From positions 1-44,108 of the forward strand of contig JAZOOT010000027.1 of assembly GCA_045655165.1 (NCBI GenBank): a stretch of DNA of 44,108 nucleotides. Reading direction: 5' to 3'. The notes below the pieces were generated by a model. That model made no database searches. It was not told where the DNA came from and was given only the letters and a program-made list of their open reading frames with translations. This document shows positions 1-6,840 of the stretch, in pieces. Each line of letters starts with the position of its first letter. Within the stretch, counting starts at the first letter, position 1. The position numbers were made by a program, and so were the translations under genes. The DNA is from SIG607 sp045655165. GTDB taxonomy: Bacteria; Bacillota; Clostridia; Oscillospirales; Acutalibacteraceae.

Positions 1-129
1 CAATTGCTTTGCTATTGCGGTGGAATGACCTGCGCCGCCTGCTGTGCCATCAACATATATTCCGTCACTTTTAATTTGAAGTGCCGATATTGTTTCATTA
101 AATAAAACCGGAAGATGTTTAAAATCCAT
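1..129 (-). CDS. rsmH: 16S rRNA (cytosine1402-N4)-methyltransferase, N-terminal part
   Basis: This is the first 43 codons of a gene that runs off the left edge of the window. The peptide starts MDFKHLPVLFNETISAL and continues into VDGTAGGAGHS, the SAM-binding motif typical of RsmH/MraW. It starts 9 bases after the mraZ stop codon, which is the normal gene order at the head of the dcw cluster. RsmH methylates 16S rRNA at C1402. Only the N-terminus is visible, so nothing can be said about the intactness of the rest. Confidence 0.9.
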   Translation of the reverse strand, partial: MDFKHLPVLFNETISALQIKSDGIYVDGTAGGAGHSTAIAKQL

Positions 130-138
130 AACAGCACC

Positions 139-564
139 TTAAAAATTAAGTTCTTCCATAATAGAAGCAACACTTTCGGGTGTGTACTGTTCGTTTTCGG
201 CTTTCCAAAGTTCAGTATTCCAAACTTCAAGGTTTGAATCCATACCAATAATATGGGCGTCATTTGTAAGTTCGGCATATTCACGCAAGGTTTGAGGAAT
301 AAGTATTCTTCCTTGCGAATCACACTCAACCGAAAATGCGCCGTCGTATAAAAAGCGTTTAACTACGCTTGATTTTGTGCTTGGCAAGGTTTTAATTTGT
401 TCAACCAAGTTTTGCCATTCGGTTTGCGAATAAACACAAAGGCAACGTTTACCGTAAATACCACGGCAAATAATAAATTCATCACCAAGTTCATCGCGAA
501 GTTTTGCGGGAATGAACATTCGGCCCTTTTTGTCTATATTATGCTGATAACCACCGTAAAGCAC
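139..564 (-). CDS. mraZ: Transcriptional regulator MraZ
   Basis: A 141-residue protein with two SpoVT/AbrB-like half domains. The two DxxxR signatures are visible as DKKGR at residues 11-15 and DSQGR at 82-86. MraZ forms ring-shaped oligomers that bind short repeats in its own promoter region and represses the dcw (division and cell wall) operon. Family length is about 140-150 residues, so it is complete. The gene is first in the operon, followed by rsmH, and is preceded by a canonical promoter and four MraZ-box repeats. The ribosome binding site is GGAGGTG just before the ATG. Confidence 0.96.
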   Translation of the reverse strand: MLYGGYQHNIDKKGRMFIPAKLRDELGDEFIICRGIYGKRCLCVYSQTEWQNLVEQIKTLPSTKSSVVKRFLYDGAFSVECDSQGRILIPQTLREYAELTNDAHIIGMDSNLEVWNTELWKAENEQYTPESVASIMEELNF

Positions 565-595
565 CGAACTTCACCTCCAAAACCTTGAAATTAGC

Positions 596-642
596 CACTT
601 TAAACCATTTTTACGGTAAAATTAAACACTTTTAACCACTTT
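596..642 (-). promoter_or_regulatory. MraZ operator: four 10-bp-spaced boxes
   Basis: Read on the minus strand, AAAGTG occurs at 637-642, 627-632 and 596-601, and AAAATG at 606-611. Within each pair the boxes are separated by exactly 4 bases, a 10-bp period, and the pairs are 21 bp apart, about two helical turns. This matches the direct-repeat MraZ boxes known from Firmicutes and Mollicutes. The boxes lie right after the predicted transcription start, so MraZ bound here should block its own transcription. Confidence 0.85.
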
Positions 643-649
643 TACAAGT

Positions 650-678
650 ATTATAGAACATTTTTTATATAATTTCAA
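650..678 (-). promoter_or_regulatory. Sigma-A promoter of mraZ
   Basis: On the minus strand TTGAAA (673-678) and TATAAT (650-655) are separated by exactly 17 bases. Transcription would start near 643, next to the first MraZ box. Confidence 0.85.
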
Positions 679-717
679 CTGTTTTTTTTAATTTTTTAAA
701 AAATTTTTTCATTTTTC

Positions 718-746
718 TTGTTTTACCCTCTTTTCTAATGTAAAAT
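718..746 (+). promoter_or_regulatory. Probable promoter of the divergent acyltransferase gene
   Basis: TTGTTT (718-723), a 17-base spacer and TAAAAT (741-746), upstream of the GAGGTG ribosome binding site of the gene at 772. The hexamers are moderately conserved, so this is a reasonable but unproven promoter. Confidence 0.5.
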
Positions 747-771
747 AAATAAAAACACTTTGAGGTGGATT

Positions 772-2028
772 ATGAAAATAAAGACCAAAAAGGTTGATTA
801 TTCTTTTACCCAAAAAATAAAAGCACCTAAACACAAACGGCCAAATAAGCCGTGGGGTGTTTTAGGTGCTTTAATTAACCTAATATCTGTTCCCGATTTA
901 CTTGCAACAAAATTCAGTTACACGCGTGAGCGAATGGAAGAAGCAGGCAAAGGCCCATATTTAATTTTAATGAATCATTCATCTTTTATTGATTTAAAAA
1001 TTGCTTACCGCATTTTTTGGCCAAAGCCATTTTCAATTGTTTGCACTTCCGACGGTTTTGTTGGCAAAAACTTTTTAATGCGAAAACTTGGTTGCATACC
1101 AACCAACAAGTTTGTAACCGATGTTTCTCTTATTAGCGATATTATTCACTCGCTTAAAAAGAACAACTGCAGCGTGCTTATGTACCCAGAAGCAAGTTAT
1201 TCGTTTGACGGCACTGCTACTCCCCTGCCAAGAAAACTTGGTTTGCTTATTAAAAAGTTAAATGTTCCTGTTGTTACCGTTATTACCGAAGGTGCTTTTT
1301 TGCGCGACCCGTTATACAATGGTTTACAGTTAAGAAAAACAAAGGTTAGCGCAAAGGTAAAATGCCTTTTTACACCCGATGATATAAAAGAAAAAAGCAC
1401 CGCCGAACTTGACGAACTTTTAGACAAAGAATTTACCTTTGATAATTTTAGAAGGCAACTTGAAACAAAAACCGAAATAAAAGAAAAATTCCGCGCCGAT
1501 GGACTTCAAAGAATATTATACAAATGCCCCGCTTGTAAAAAAGAGGGAGAAATGGTTGGCAAAGGAATTCATTTAACCTGTAACCACTGCAAAAAGGTTT
1601 ACGAAATGAACACTTTGGGTCAGTTAAACGCGCTAAACGGCAAAACCGAATTTTCGCATATACCCGACTGGTACAACTGGCAACGCGAATGTGTTAAAGA
1701 AGAAATAGAAAACGGCGCTTATAAACTTGACACCGAAGTTCAAATAGGAATACTGGCAGATACAAAAGCAATATATATGGTTGGCAAAGGCAATTTAACC
1801 CACACGATAGATGGCTTTACGCTTACCGGTTGTAACGGAAGATTAAATTACACTCAACCGCCCACTTGGGCATATTCGCTTTATGCGGATTATTTTTGGT
1901 ATGAAATTAGCGATGTAATTTGCATCGGCAACAAAGAACGGCTTTATTACTGCTTTCCCAAAAAAGCCGACGTTGCAAAAGCAAGAATTGCAACCGAAGA
2001 AATTTATAAAAAAATGAAAGACAGATAG
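772..2028 (+). CDS. Lysophospholipid acyltransferase family protein with C-terminal zinc ribbon
   Basis: A 418-residue protein. Residues about 30-220 form a PlsC-type acyltransferase domain: NHSSFID carries the catalytic H-x4-D pair (H69, D74) and YPEASYSFDG (about 138-147) matches the PEG substrate-binding motif. Such enzymes acylate lysophosphatidic acid or related lysolipids at the inner membrane face. A C-terminal extension contains a zinc ribbon with cysteines 252, 255, 270 and 273, which classical PlsC proteins lack. The ATG at 772 is preceded by GAGGTG; a TTG 12 bases upstream is in frame but lies over that site. The gene is transcribed alone, divergently from mraZ, and its stop lies inside a terminator hairpin. 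The exact substrate is unknown. Confidence 0.85.
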   Translation: MKIKTKKVDYSFTQKIKAPKHKRPNKPWGVLGALINLISVPDLLATKFSYTRERMEEAGKGPYLILMNHSSFIDLKIAYRIFWPKPFSIVCTSDGFVGKNFLMRKLGCIPTNKFVTDVSLISDIIHSLKKNNCSVLMYPEASYSFDGTATPLPRKLGLLIKKLNVPVVTVITEGAFLRDPLYNGLQLRKTKVSAKVKCLFTPDDIKEKSTAELDELLDKEFTFDNFRRQLETKTEIKEKFRADGLQRILYKCPACKKEGEMVGKGIHLTCNHCKKVYEMNTLGQLNALNGKTEFSHIPDWYNWQRECVKEEIENGAYKLDTEVQIGILADTKAIYMVGKGNLTHTIDGFTLTGCNGRLNYTQPPTWAYSLYADYFWYEISDVICIGNKERLYYCFPKKADVAKARIATEEIYKKMKDR

Positions 2029-2045
2029 CAGTGCTATCTGTCTTT
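2017..2045 (+). terminator. Intrinsic terminator overlapping the acyltransferase stop codon
   Basis: A perfect 13-bp stem (2017-2029 with 2033-2045) with a 3-base loop, followed by a T-rich tract. The 5' arm includes the last codons and the stop of the acyltransferase gene. Confidence 0.8.
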
Positions 2046-2079
2046 TGTTGTTATTTAATGAATATTATCGTAAATTAAC

Positions 2080-3003
2080 TTAAATTGTTTTCTTTGTTGT
2101 CATTACTAATTTTTTAATTTCTATAATACTATTGGGTTGTGGCGGCAAACTGCCCTTGCTTAAACAAGCCGCACTGCCGTAAGAAACTGCGGTTTTAAAA
2201 CATTCTTCAGTTGTTAAATTGCTCGATTTTGCACTAATAAACCCAGCTATCATACTGTCACCCGCGCCAATGGTTGAAACAACTTGAATAGGCGGAGTTA
2301 TAGCTTCAATAATTTCGTTTTCGGCACAAAGCACAGCGCCGTTTTCACCCAAAGAAACAATAACGTTTTCTATGCCGTGGTTTTTCATTTCGGTGGCTTT
2401 TTGTGTTGCTTTTTCTTTAGTGGTAATTTTTTCGCCGAAATACGTGCCAAGTTCATCTTGGTTGGGTTTAACAAGCCAAGGTGAAACCTCGTAAATATCA
2501 GCAAGATTAAACGATTTTGTATCTACAACAATTTTCGCGCCGTCTTTTTTAATTAAACACAAAAACTCTTTTGCCTGTTCTTTGGTAATACCTTTTGGTA
2601 TACTGCCCGTAAATGTAACGATGGTATTTTCATCGGGTTTAATTACATTATAAATTTTTTGTAAAATACCACTACTTACTTCTGCGCCGGTAAAACTAAT
2701 TCGTGTTTCTTTACCGCCGTTTGAATGAAGAGTAATATTTTCCCTAATTCTTCCCTTTTCCTTAAAGAAAATGCAGTTAAGTTCTTTTGACATTTTAACA
2801 AAGTCATCACAGTTTTCTTCGCCAACCACAACAATTGCAGTATTAGGTGTACCGTTACTATTAAGCGCACGGCTTATATTATAACCCTTTCCGCCTGCCT
2901 GCCTTGCAGTAACTGTTGCATGAACTTCACTAAAAGCCATAAACTCATCACAACAAGCATGAATATCGTAAGCGGGGTTTAAAGTTAAGGTAAAAATTCT
3001 CAT
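2080..3003 (-). CDS. 1-phosphofructokinase-type PfkB-family sugar kinase
   Basis: A 307-residue ribokinase/PfkB-family kinase. The N-terminus TLNPAYD, the GGKGYNISRAL motif (from residue 37) and the C-terminal GAGDS (246-250, catalytic Asp249) are those of the 1-phosphofructokinase/tagatose-6-phosphate kinase branch. It would phosphorylate a sugar phosphate with ATP in the cytosol. No fructose PTS gene or DeoR-type regulator is adjacent, so the substrate cannot be fixed from context. The ATG at 3003 follows GGAGGG by four bases. A TTG 12 bases upstream is in frame but precedes the ribosome binding site. Confidence 0.87.
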   Translation of the reverse strand: MRIFTLTLNPAYDIHACCDEFMAFSEVHATVTARQAGGKGYNISRALNSNGTPNTAIVVVGEENCDDFVKMSKELNCIFFKEKGRIRENITLHSNGGKETRISFTGAEVSSGILQKIYNVIKPDENTIVTFTGSIPKGITKEQAKEFLCLIKKDGAKIVVDTKSFNLADIYEVSPWLVKPNQDELGTYFGEKITTKEKATQKATEMKNHGIENVIVSLGENGAVLCAENEIIEAITPPIQVVSTIGAGDSMIAGFISAKSSNLTTEECFKTAVSYGSAACLSKGSLPPQPNSIIEIKKLVMTTKKTI

Positions 3004-3072
3004 AAAACCCTCCAAAAAGAATTTATGAGTAAATTATACTATAAATAAAATAAAATTCAAGTGATATAAAAA

Positions 3073-3226
3073 GTGATCCATCGGGGATGAAGCCGCCTTG
3101 CGTCTTCCCTGCTTGGCGACCCAAAGGCGTTGCCTTTCGGTACCCGCCTTCACACCGCTTTGTTACAAAACAGTTCACTGAACTGTTTTGCTTAACACTC
3201 CGCGCCCTCTCAGGGTTCGAATCCCC
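3073..3226. repeat. tRNA-Lys-tail repeat, copy 1 (154 bp)
   Basis: A 154-bp unit that differs from the copy at 3277-3430 at one base, which lies in the loop of an internal hairpin (AAAACAGTTC at 3167-3176 with its complement at 3180-3189). Read on the minus strand it ends with CCCCGATGGATCAC, the 3' end of the neighbouring tRNA-Lys, and begins with GGGGATTCGAACCC, a T-arm-like sequence in reverse orientation. It also holds a small hairpin, AAAGGC-GTT-GCCTTT, at 3123-3137. In this copy the CCA end is not retained. It is not a functional tRNA because there is no anticodon arm. Confidence 0.85.
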
Positions 3227-3243
3227 TAAACACATATAAAATA

Positions 3244-3269
3244 AAAAACCGACCAAAAGGTCGGTTTTT
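3244..3269. terminator. Bidirectional terminator hairpin between the two repeats
   Basis: An 11-bp perfect stem, AAAAACCGACC (3244-3254) with GGTCGGTTTTT (3259-3269), around a 4-base loop. It has T-runs in both directions. Confidence 0.75.
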
Positions 3270-3276
3270 CTATTTG

Positions 3277-3430
3277 GTGATCCATCGGGGATGAAGCCGC
3301 CTTGCGTCTTCCCTGCTTGGCGACCCAAAGGCGTTGCCTTTCGGTACCCGCCTTCACACCGCTTTGTTACAAAACAGTTCGCTGAACTGTTTTGCTTAAC
3401 ACTCCGCGCCCTCTCAGGGTTCGAATCCCC
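3277..3430. repeat. tRNA-Lys-tail repeat, copy 2 (154 bp)
   Basis: Second copy of the 154-bp unit. Here the tRNA-like tail is longer: on the minus strand it reads CCCCGATGGATCACCA, with the CCA end, exactly as in the tRNA-Lys at 3478-3554. Each unit is preceded on the minus strand by a terminator hairpin and a T-rich sequence ending in GTGT, so the true repeat period is about 204 bp and includes a terminator whose stem sequence differs between copies. Confidence 0.85.
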
Positions 3431-3440
3431 GTACACAAAT

Positions 3441-3475
3441 AAAAAAGCCGAAACACTAAAAAGCGTTTCGGTTTT
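3441..3475 (-). terminator. Terminator of tRNA-Lys
   Basis: On the minus strand a stem of CCGAAAC type (3448-3457 with 3462-3471, one mismatch) is followed by a run of six T (3441-3446), directly after the CCA end of tRNA-Lys. Confidence 0.7.
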
Positions 3476-3477
3476 CT

Positions 3478-3554
3478 TGGTGATCCATCGGGGATTCGAA
3501 CCCCGGACACCTTGATTAAAAGTCAAGTGCTCTGCCAACTGAGCTAATGAATCA
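3478..3554 (-). tRNA. tRNA-Lys (anticodon TTT)
   Basis: A full cloverleaf on the minus strand. The 7-bp acceptor stem pairs TGATTCA with TGGATCA with one G-T wobble, CCA is encoded, the D-arm includes AGCTCAGTTGG, and the T-arm is GGGGTTCGAATCCCC. The anticodon stem CTTGA/TCAAG closes the loop CTTTTAA, giving anticodon TTT for lysine. A consensus promoter lies immediately upstream. Its 3' end is duplicated in both downstream repeats. Confidence 0.95.
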
Positions 3555-3568
3555 TTCGCGACTTTGAT

Positions 3569-3597
3569 ATTATAACAAAGGCAAGTCCTTTTGTCAA
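3569..3597 (-). promoter_or_regulatory. Sigma-A promoter of tRNA-Lys
   Basis: TTGACA (3592-3597) and TATAAT (3569-3574) on the minus strand with a 17-base spacer, both perfect consensus. The expected start is just upstream of the tRNA. Confidence 0.9.
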
Positions 3598-3682
3598 GCA
3601 AAAAATAAAAAATAATTATTTCCTAATTCACAAGTTTAGATAGAGAACAGTGAAAAGTGAAGAGATAAAAGTTAAAAGAATA

Positions 3683-3717
3683 AAAAGCAAAGACCATCTT
3701 GCGATGGTCTTTGCTTT
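3683..3717 (-). terminator. Terminator of tRNA-Leu
   Basis: A long hairpin with GCAAAGACCATC (3687-3698) paired to GATGGTCTTTGC (3703-3714) around a 4-base loop, extended by flanking A/T pairs. It lies directly downstream of the tRNA-Leu CCA end on the minus strand. The stretch 3598-3682 beyond it holds no recognisable gene, only AT-rich sequence with AGTGAAAAGTGAAGAG-type degenerate repeats. Confidence 0.75.
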
Positions 3718-3802
3718 TGGTGCGGATAATGGGACTTGAACCCATACGTCGGTTGACACACGCCCCTCAAACGTGCCTGTCTGCCTATTCCAGCACATCC
3801 GC
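3718..3802 (-). tRNA. tRNA-Leu (anticodon GAG)
   Basis: An 85-base class II tRNA on the minus strand, with acceptor GCGGATG pairing with TATCCGC (one wobble), encoded CCA, a long variable arm and T-arm GGGTTCAAGTCCC. The anticodon stem CACGT/GCGTG closes the loop TTGAGGG, giving GAG for leucine codons CTC and CTT. Confidence 0.93.
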
Positions 3803-3817
3803 ATTTGCGACTTAACT

Positions 3818-3846
3818 ATATTAACACAGTCATTTGTTTTTGTCAA
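3818..3846 (-). promoter_or_regulatory. Sigma-A promoter of tRNA-Leu
   Basis: TTGACA (3841-3846), a 17-base spacer and TAATAT (3818-3823) on the minus strand, just upstream of the tRNA. Confidence 0.85.
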
Positions 3847-3870
3847 CCACATTTTTTACATTTAATAAAA

Positions 3871-3896
3871 AAAGAGTGCGGTTTTCCGCACTCTTT
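3871..3896 (-). terminator. Terminator of the groES-groEL transcript
   Basis: A perfect 11-bp stem, AAAGAGTGCGG with CCGCACTCTTT, with a TTTT loop on the plus strand, beginning 5 bases after the groEL stop. On the minus strand it is followed by a T-run. Confidence 0.85.
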
Positions 3897-3901
3897 AGTT
3901 T

Positions 3902-5539
3902 TTAGTACATACCGCCTTGGGCTGCCGCTGCCGCCGCCGCTGCGTTTGCTGCCGCTGCGTCTTCTTTTCTTTCGGCAACCAAAGTTTCGGTTGTTAGTAT
4001 CATTGCCGCAACACTTGCTGCATTTTGGAGTGCTGAACGGGTTACTTTTGTTGGGTCAACAATACCGGCTTCTATCATATCGGTATACACTTCGTTATAG
4101 GCATCAAAACCATAGTTTGCTTTATTGGCAGAAATTATTTTTTCTACAATAACAGAACCCTCAAGACCTGCATTTGCCGCAATTTGACGAATGGGTGCTT
4201 CTAATGCTTTAAGAACAATTGAAACACCTGTTTTTTCGTCACCTTCAGTTTTTTCCAAAAGTGCCTTAACCGCATTTGCGGCGTTAATAAGAGCAACACC
4301 GCCACCCGCAACAATACCTTCGGCAACCGCCGCTTTTGTGGCAGAAAGAGCGTCTTCAATACGAAGTTTCTTTTCTTTCATTTCAATTTCGGTAGCAGCG
4401 CCAACCTTAAGCACTGCAACACCGCCTGCAAGTTTTGCAAGGCGTTCTTCAAGTTTTTCGCGGTCAAAATCAGAGGTTGTAACTTCAATTTGGTTTCTGA
4501 TTTGTGCAACGCGGTCTGCAATTAACTCTTTATTACCCGCGCCTCCAACAATAACGGTGGTTTCTTTGCCAACCTTAACCTGTGCTGCCCTACCAAGTTG
4601 AGCAATGGTAGCATCTTTAAGGTCAAGACCAAGTTCATCGGTAATAACTTCGCCATCAGTAAGAATAGCAATATCGCGAAGCATATCTTTACGTCTATCA
4701 CCAAAGCCGGGGGCTTTTACACCAACGCAGGTAAACACACCGCGAAGTTTATTTATAATAAGATTTGAAAGCGCATCGCCCTCAATATCTTCGGCAATAA
4801 TTACAAGCTTTTTGCCCGACTGAACAATTTGTTCAAGCAAAGGCAAAATTTCTTGAATGGAAGTAATTTTCTTATCGGTAATAAGAATTAAAGCATCGTC
4901 AATAACCGCTTCCATTTTATCGGAATCAGTAACCATATAAGGTGTAATATAACCGCGGTCAAACTGCATACCTTCAACAACATCAATATATGTTTCGGCG
5001 GTTTTAGATTCTTCAACAGTTATAACACCGTCAGCCGAAACCTTTTGCATTGCTTCGGCAATAAGTTTACCTACATTTTCATCGCCCGCCGAAACGGTTG
5101 CAACACGAGCAATATCTTCGGTACCCTTAACATTTTGCGAATTTGCAACAATTGCTTCTACGGCAGTATCTACTGCCTTTGCAATACCTTTTTTAAGAAC
5201 CATTGGGTTTGCGCCTGCGGCAACGTTTTTCATACCGTCACACACAAGTGCCTGTGCCAAAACAGTCGCGGTGGTAGTACCATCGCCGGCAGCATCGTTA
5301 GTTTTTACCGATACTTCTTTTACAAGTTGTGCACCCATATTTTGAAACGGGTCGTCAAGTTCAATATCCTTTGCAATGGTAACACCGTCGTTTGTAATAA
5401 GCGGTGCTCCGTATTTTTTATCAAGCACAACGTTTCTGCCCTTGGGGCCAAGTGTAACCTTTACAGCGTTTGCAAGTTGGTCAACACCTGCTTGTAACGC
5501 TTTTCTGGCTTCTTCGCCGAAAATAACATCTTTAGCCAT
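3902..5539 (-). CDS. groEL: Chaperonin GroEL (Hsp60)
   Basis: 545 residues, the full family length. It begins MAKDVIFGEEARKAL and carries the ATP-binding GDGTTTATVLA segment (near residue 86) and AVEEGIVAGGG-like AVAEGIVAGGGVAL. GroEL forms the 14-mer cage that folds cytosolic proteins with GroES and ATP. It follows groES by 13 bases with a GGAG ribosome binding site and is closed by a terminator. The C-terminal tail is odd: it is alanine-rich (AAAANAAAAAAAAQGGMY) rather than the usual GGM repeat, leaving only one GGM. Confidence 0.98.
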   Translation of the reverse strand: MAKDVIFGEEARKALQAGVDQLANAVKVTLGPKGRNVVLDKKYGAPLITNDGVTIAKDIELDDPFQNMGAQLVKEVSVKTNDAAGDGTTTATVLAQALVCDGMKNVAAGANPMVLKKGIAKAVDTAVEAIVANSQNVKGTEDIARVATVSAGDENVGKLIAEAMQKVSADGVITVEESKTAETYIDVVEGMQFDRGYITPYMVTDSDKMEAVIDDALILITDKKITSIQEILPLLEQIVQSGKKLVIIAEDIEGDALSNLIINKLRGVFTCVGVKAPGFGDRRKDMLRDIAILTDGEVITDELGLDLKDATIAQLGRAAQVKVGKETTVIVGGAGNKELIADRVAQIRNQIEVTTSDFDREKLEERLAKLAGGVAVLKVGAATEIEMKEKKLRIEDALSATKAAVAEGIVAGGGVALINAANAVKALLEKTEGDEKTGVSIVLKALEAPIRQIAANAGLEGSVIVEKIISANKANYGFDAYNEVYTDMIEAGIVDPTKVTRSALQNAASVAAMILTTETLVAERKEDAAAANAAAAAAAAQGGMY

Positions 5540-5552
5540 AGTAATTATCTCC

Positions 5553-5840
5553 TTATTCTACAATTGCCAAAATATCAGTTAGTGAAACAATGTTATATGT
5601 TTCGCCATCTAATTTTACTTCGGTGCCAGAATACTTATTAGTTAGCACTTTATCGCCAACCTTAACAGTCATTTCTAAAAGCACACCGTCTTTATTATAT
5701 GCGCCGGGGCCAACCGCAACAACCTCTGCAATTTGCGGTTTTTCTTGTGCCGCAGCAGTTAAAATAATACCGCTTTTAGTTGTTTCTTCGGCTTCGCACG
5801 CTTTAATAACAACTTTGTCGGCTAACGGTTTAATAGTCAC
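5553..5840 (-). CDS. groES: Co-chaperonin GroES
   Basis: A 95-residue GroES, with IKPLADKVVIKACEAEETTKSGIIL at its N-terminus and the mobile loop and C-terminal barrel intact. It caps the GroEL ring. I place the start at the GTG at 5840: GGAG lies 9 bases before it, whereas an ATG 9 bases upstream directly abuts that GGAG and would add residues the family lacks. No CIRCE (HrcA) operator is visible upstream. A TATAAT lies before the gene, but no good -35 accompanies it. Co-transcription with the upstream lipid kinase, 48 bases away, is possible. Confidence 0.95.
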   Translation of the reverse strand: MTIKPLADKVVIKACEAEETTKSGIILTAAAQEKPQIAEVVAVGPGAYNKDGVLLEMTVKVGDKVLTNKYSGTEVKLDGETYNIVSLTDILAIVE

Positions 5841-5888
5841 AAAAATCATCTCCTAAATAATTATATTAAATATTTTACTATTATTTTA

Positions 5889-6833
5889 CTAAAATTCAAG
5901 TACTTTTTGTCGTTTTTTCTCTTTAATAAATGCGAGGGACTTTGGCAAACGGAATTTTATAAAATCTTTAAGTATTTCAAAGCTCATTTCTGCGCGTTCA
6001 AAAATTTCGCCGTCTAAATTTATTGGCAAAGGTTTATTTGCCTTAAAACTAAATTTTTGACAAACGCCTGTTGAGCAAAAACTAAATTTTTCACAGTTGC
6101 CGTTTTCGTAATCTTTTAAAAAGAAAGGTATTTTAATTTTACTAATGGTTTTTACCGTTGTAAAATCAAGATGTCCGTCATAAGGAAGAGCTTTTGGGGT
6201 GGCATAATAACCACCGCCGTAAACCGGTCCGTTACCAACAACGGCAAACAACAAATTATCGAAAATGGGCTCATTATCATCAATACGAAGTTGAAGTTTT
6301 ACCCCTATTTTACCCAAAAAAGTTTTAACTATTGCCAATTTATATGCCATTGGTCCGCTAACCAAAGGCCAGTTTTTAAATAACGACATATCTCTTGCCA
6401 CAACGGCGTCCATACCAACCGAACAACCGTTAAGGCAATAAAATTCATCGGCTTTAATAACATCCGTTTCTATGGTAACACCATCTATTATTTCGTTTAA
6501 ATCAAAGAATTTTTCTTTGTGTTCGTTACCGAAACTTTTAAGAAAATCGTTAGCGCTGCCAATGGGAGTGGCGGTAAGAGTTACATTATTATATCCTGCA
6601 ACGCCGTTAAGAATTTCAAACATTGTGCCTTCTCCGCCGCAAGCAAAAATTAAAAGGTCATCGCCTGTTTCGGCCTCTTTACGCGCCTTAAGGCCAGCAT
6701 CCCCCCTGTTTTTAGAAAAAAGGATTTTATACTCATCATTTCTATCCTTAAAAAATTCTTCAACCTTTGGCACAAAATCAAGATATTTTTCCTTTTTACC
6801 CGCAGCCGGATTTATTATGAACACATACCTCAT
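5889..6833 (-). CDS. Diacylglycerol kinase-family lipid kinase (YegS/DgkB type)
   Basis: A 314-residue protein of the DAGK catalytic family. It starts MRYVFIINPAAG, the usual first strand and glycine-rich turn, and carries GGEGT at residues 66-70 where the family signature is GGDGT, then an ATPIGSANDFLKSFG segment. Such soluble or peripheral kinases phosphorylate diacylglycerol or related lipids and recycle lipid to phosphatidic acid. The Asp-to-Glu change in the nucleotide-binding motif is notable but conservative. It starts 7 bases after the methyltransferase stop and is probably co-transcribed with it. Confidence 0.85.
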   Translation of the reverse strand: MRYVFIINPAAGKKEKYLDFVPKVEEFFKDRNDEYKILFSKNRGDAGLKARKEAETGDDLLIFACGGEGTMFEILNGVAGYNNVTLTATPIGSANDFLKSFGNEHKEKFFDLNEIIDGVTIETDVIKADEFYCLNGCSVGMDAVVARDMSLFKNWPLVSGPMAYKLAIVKTFLGKIGVKLQLRIDDNEPIFDNLLFAVVGNGPVYGGGYYATPKALPYDGHLDFTTVKTISKIKIPFFLKDYENGNCEKFSFCSTGVCQKFSFKANKPLPINLDGEIFERAEMSFEILKDFIKFRLPKSLAFIKEKKRQKVLEF

Positions 6834-6840
6834 TTTTTTA

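Noticed and set aside
3211..3226. T-arm-like GGGTTCGAATCCCC on the plus strand as part of a second tRNA
   Set aside because: No acceptor, D or anticodon arm surrounds it; it is the end of the 154-bp repeat.
3023..3601. A 192-codon open frame on the minus strand
   Set aside because: It runs through tRNA-Lys and both copies of the tRNA-tail repeat, so its repeated peptide only reflects the DNA repeats. It has no ribosome binding site.
3628..3852. A 74-codon frame on the minus strand
   Set aside because: It reads through the tRNA-Leu gene, its promoter and its terminator.
4191..4601. Long open frames antisense to groEL
   Set aside because: They are shadows of the strongly biased groEL codons, without ribosome binding sites or recognisable products.
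5850..5888. A groES promoter with TATAAT
   Set aside because: A TATAAT is present, but no acceptable -35 lies 16-18 bases upstream, so I did not list it as a feature.
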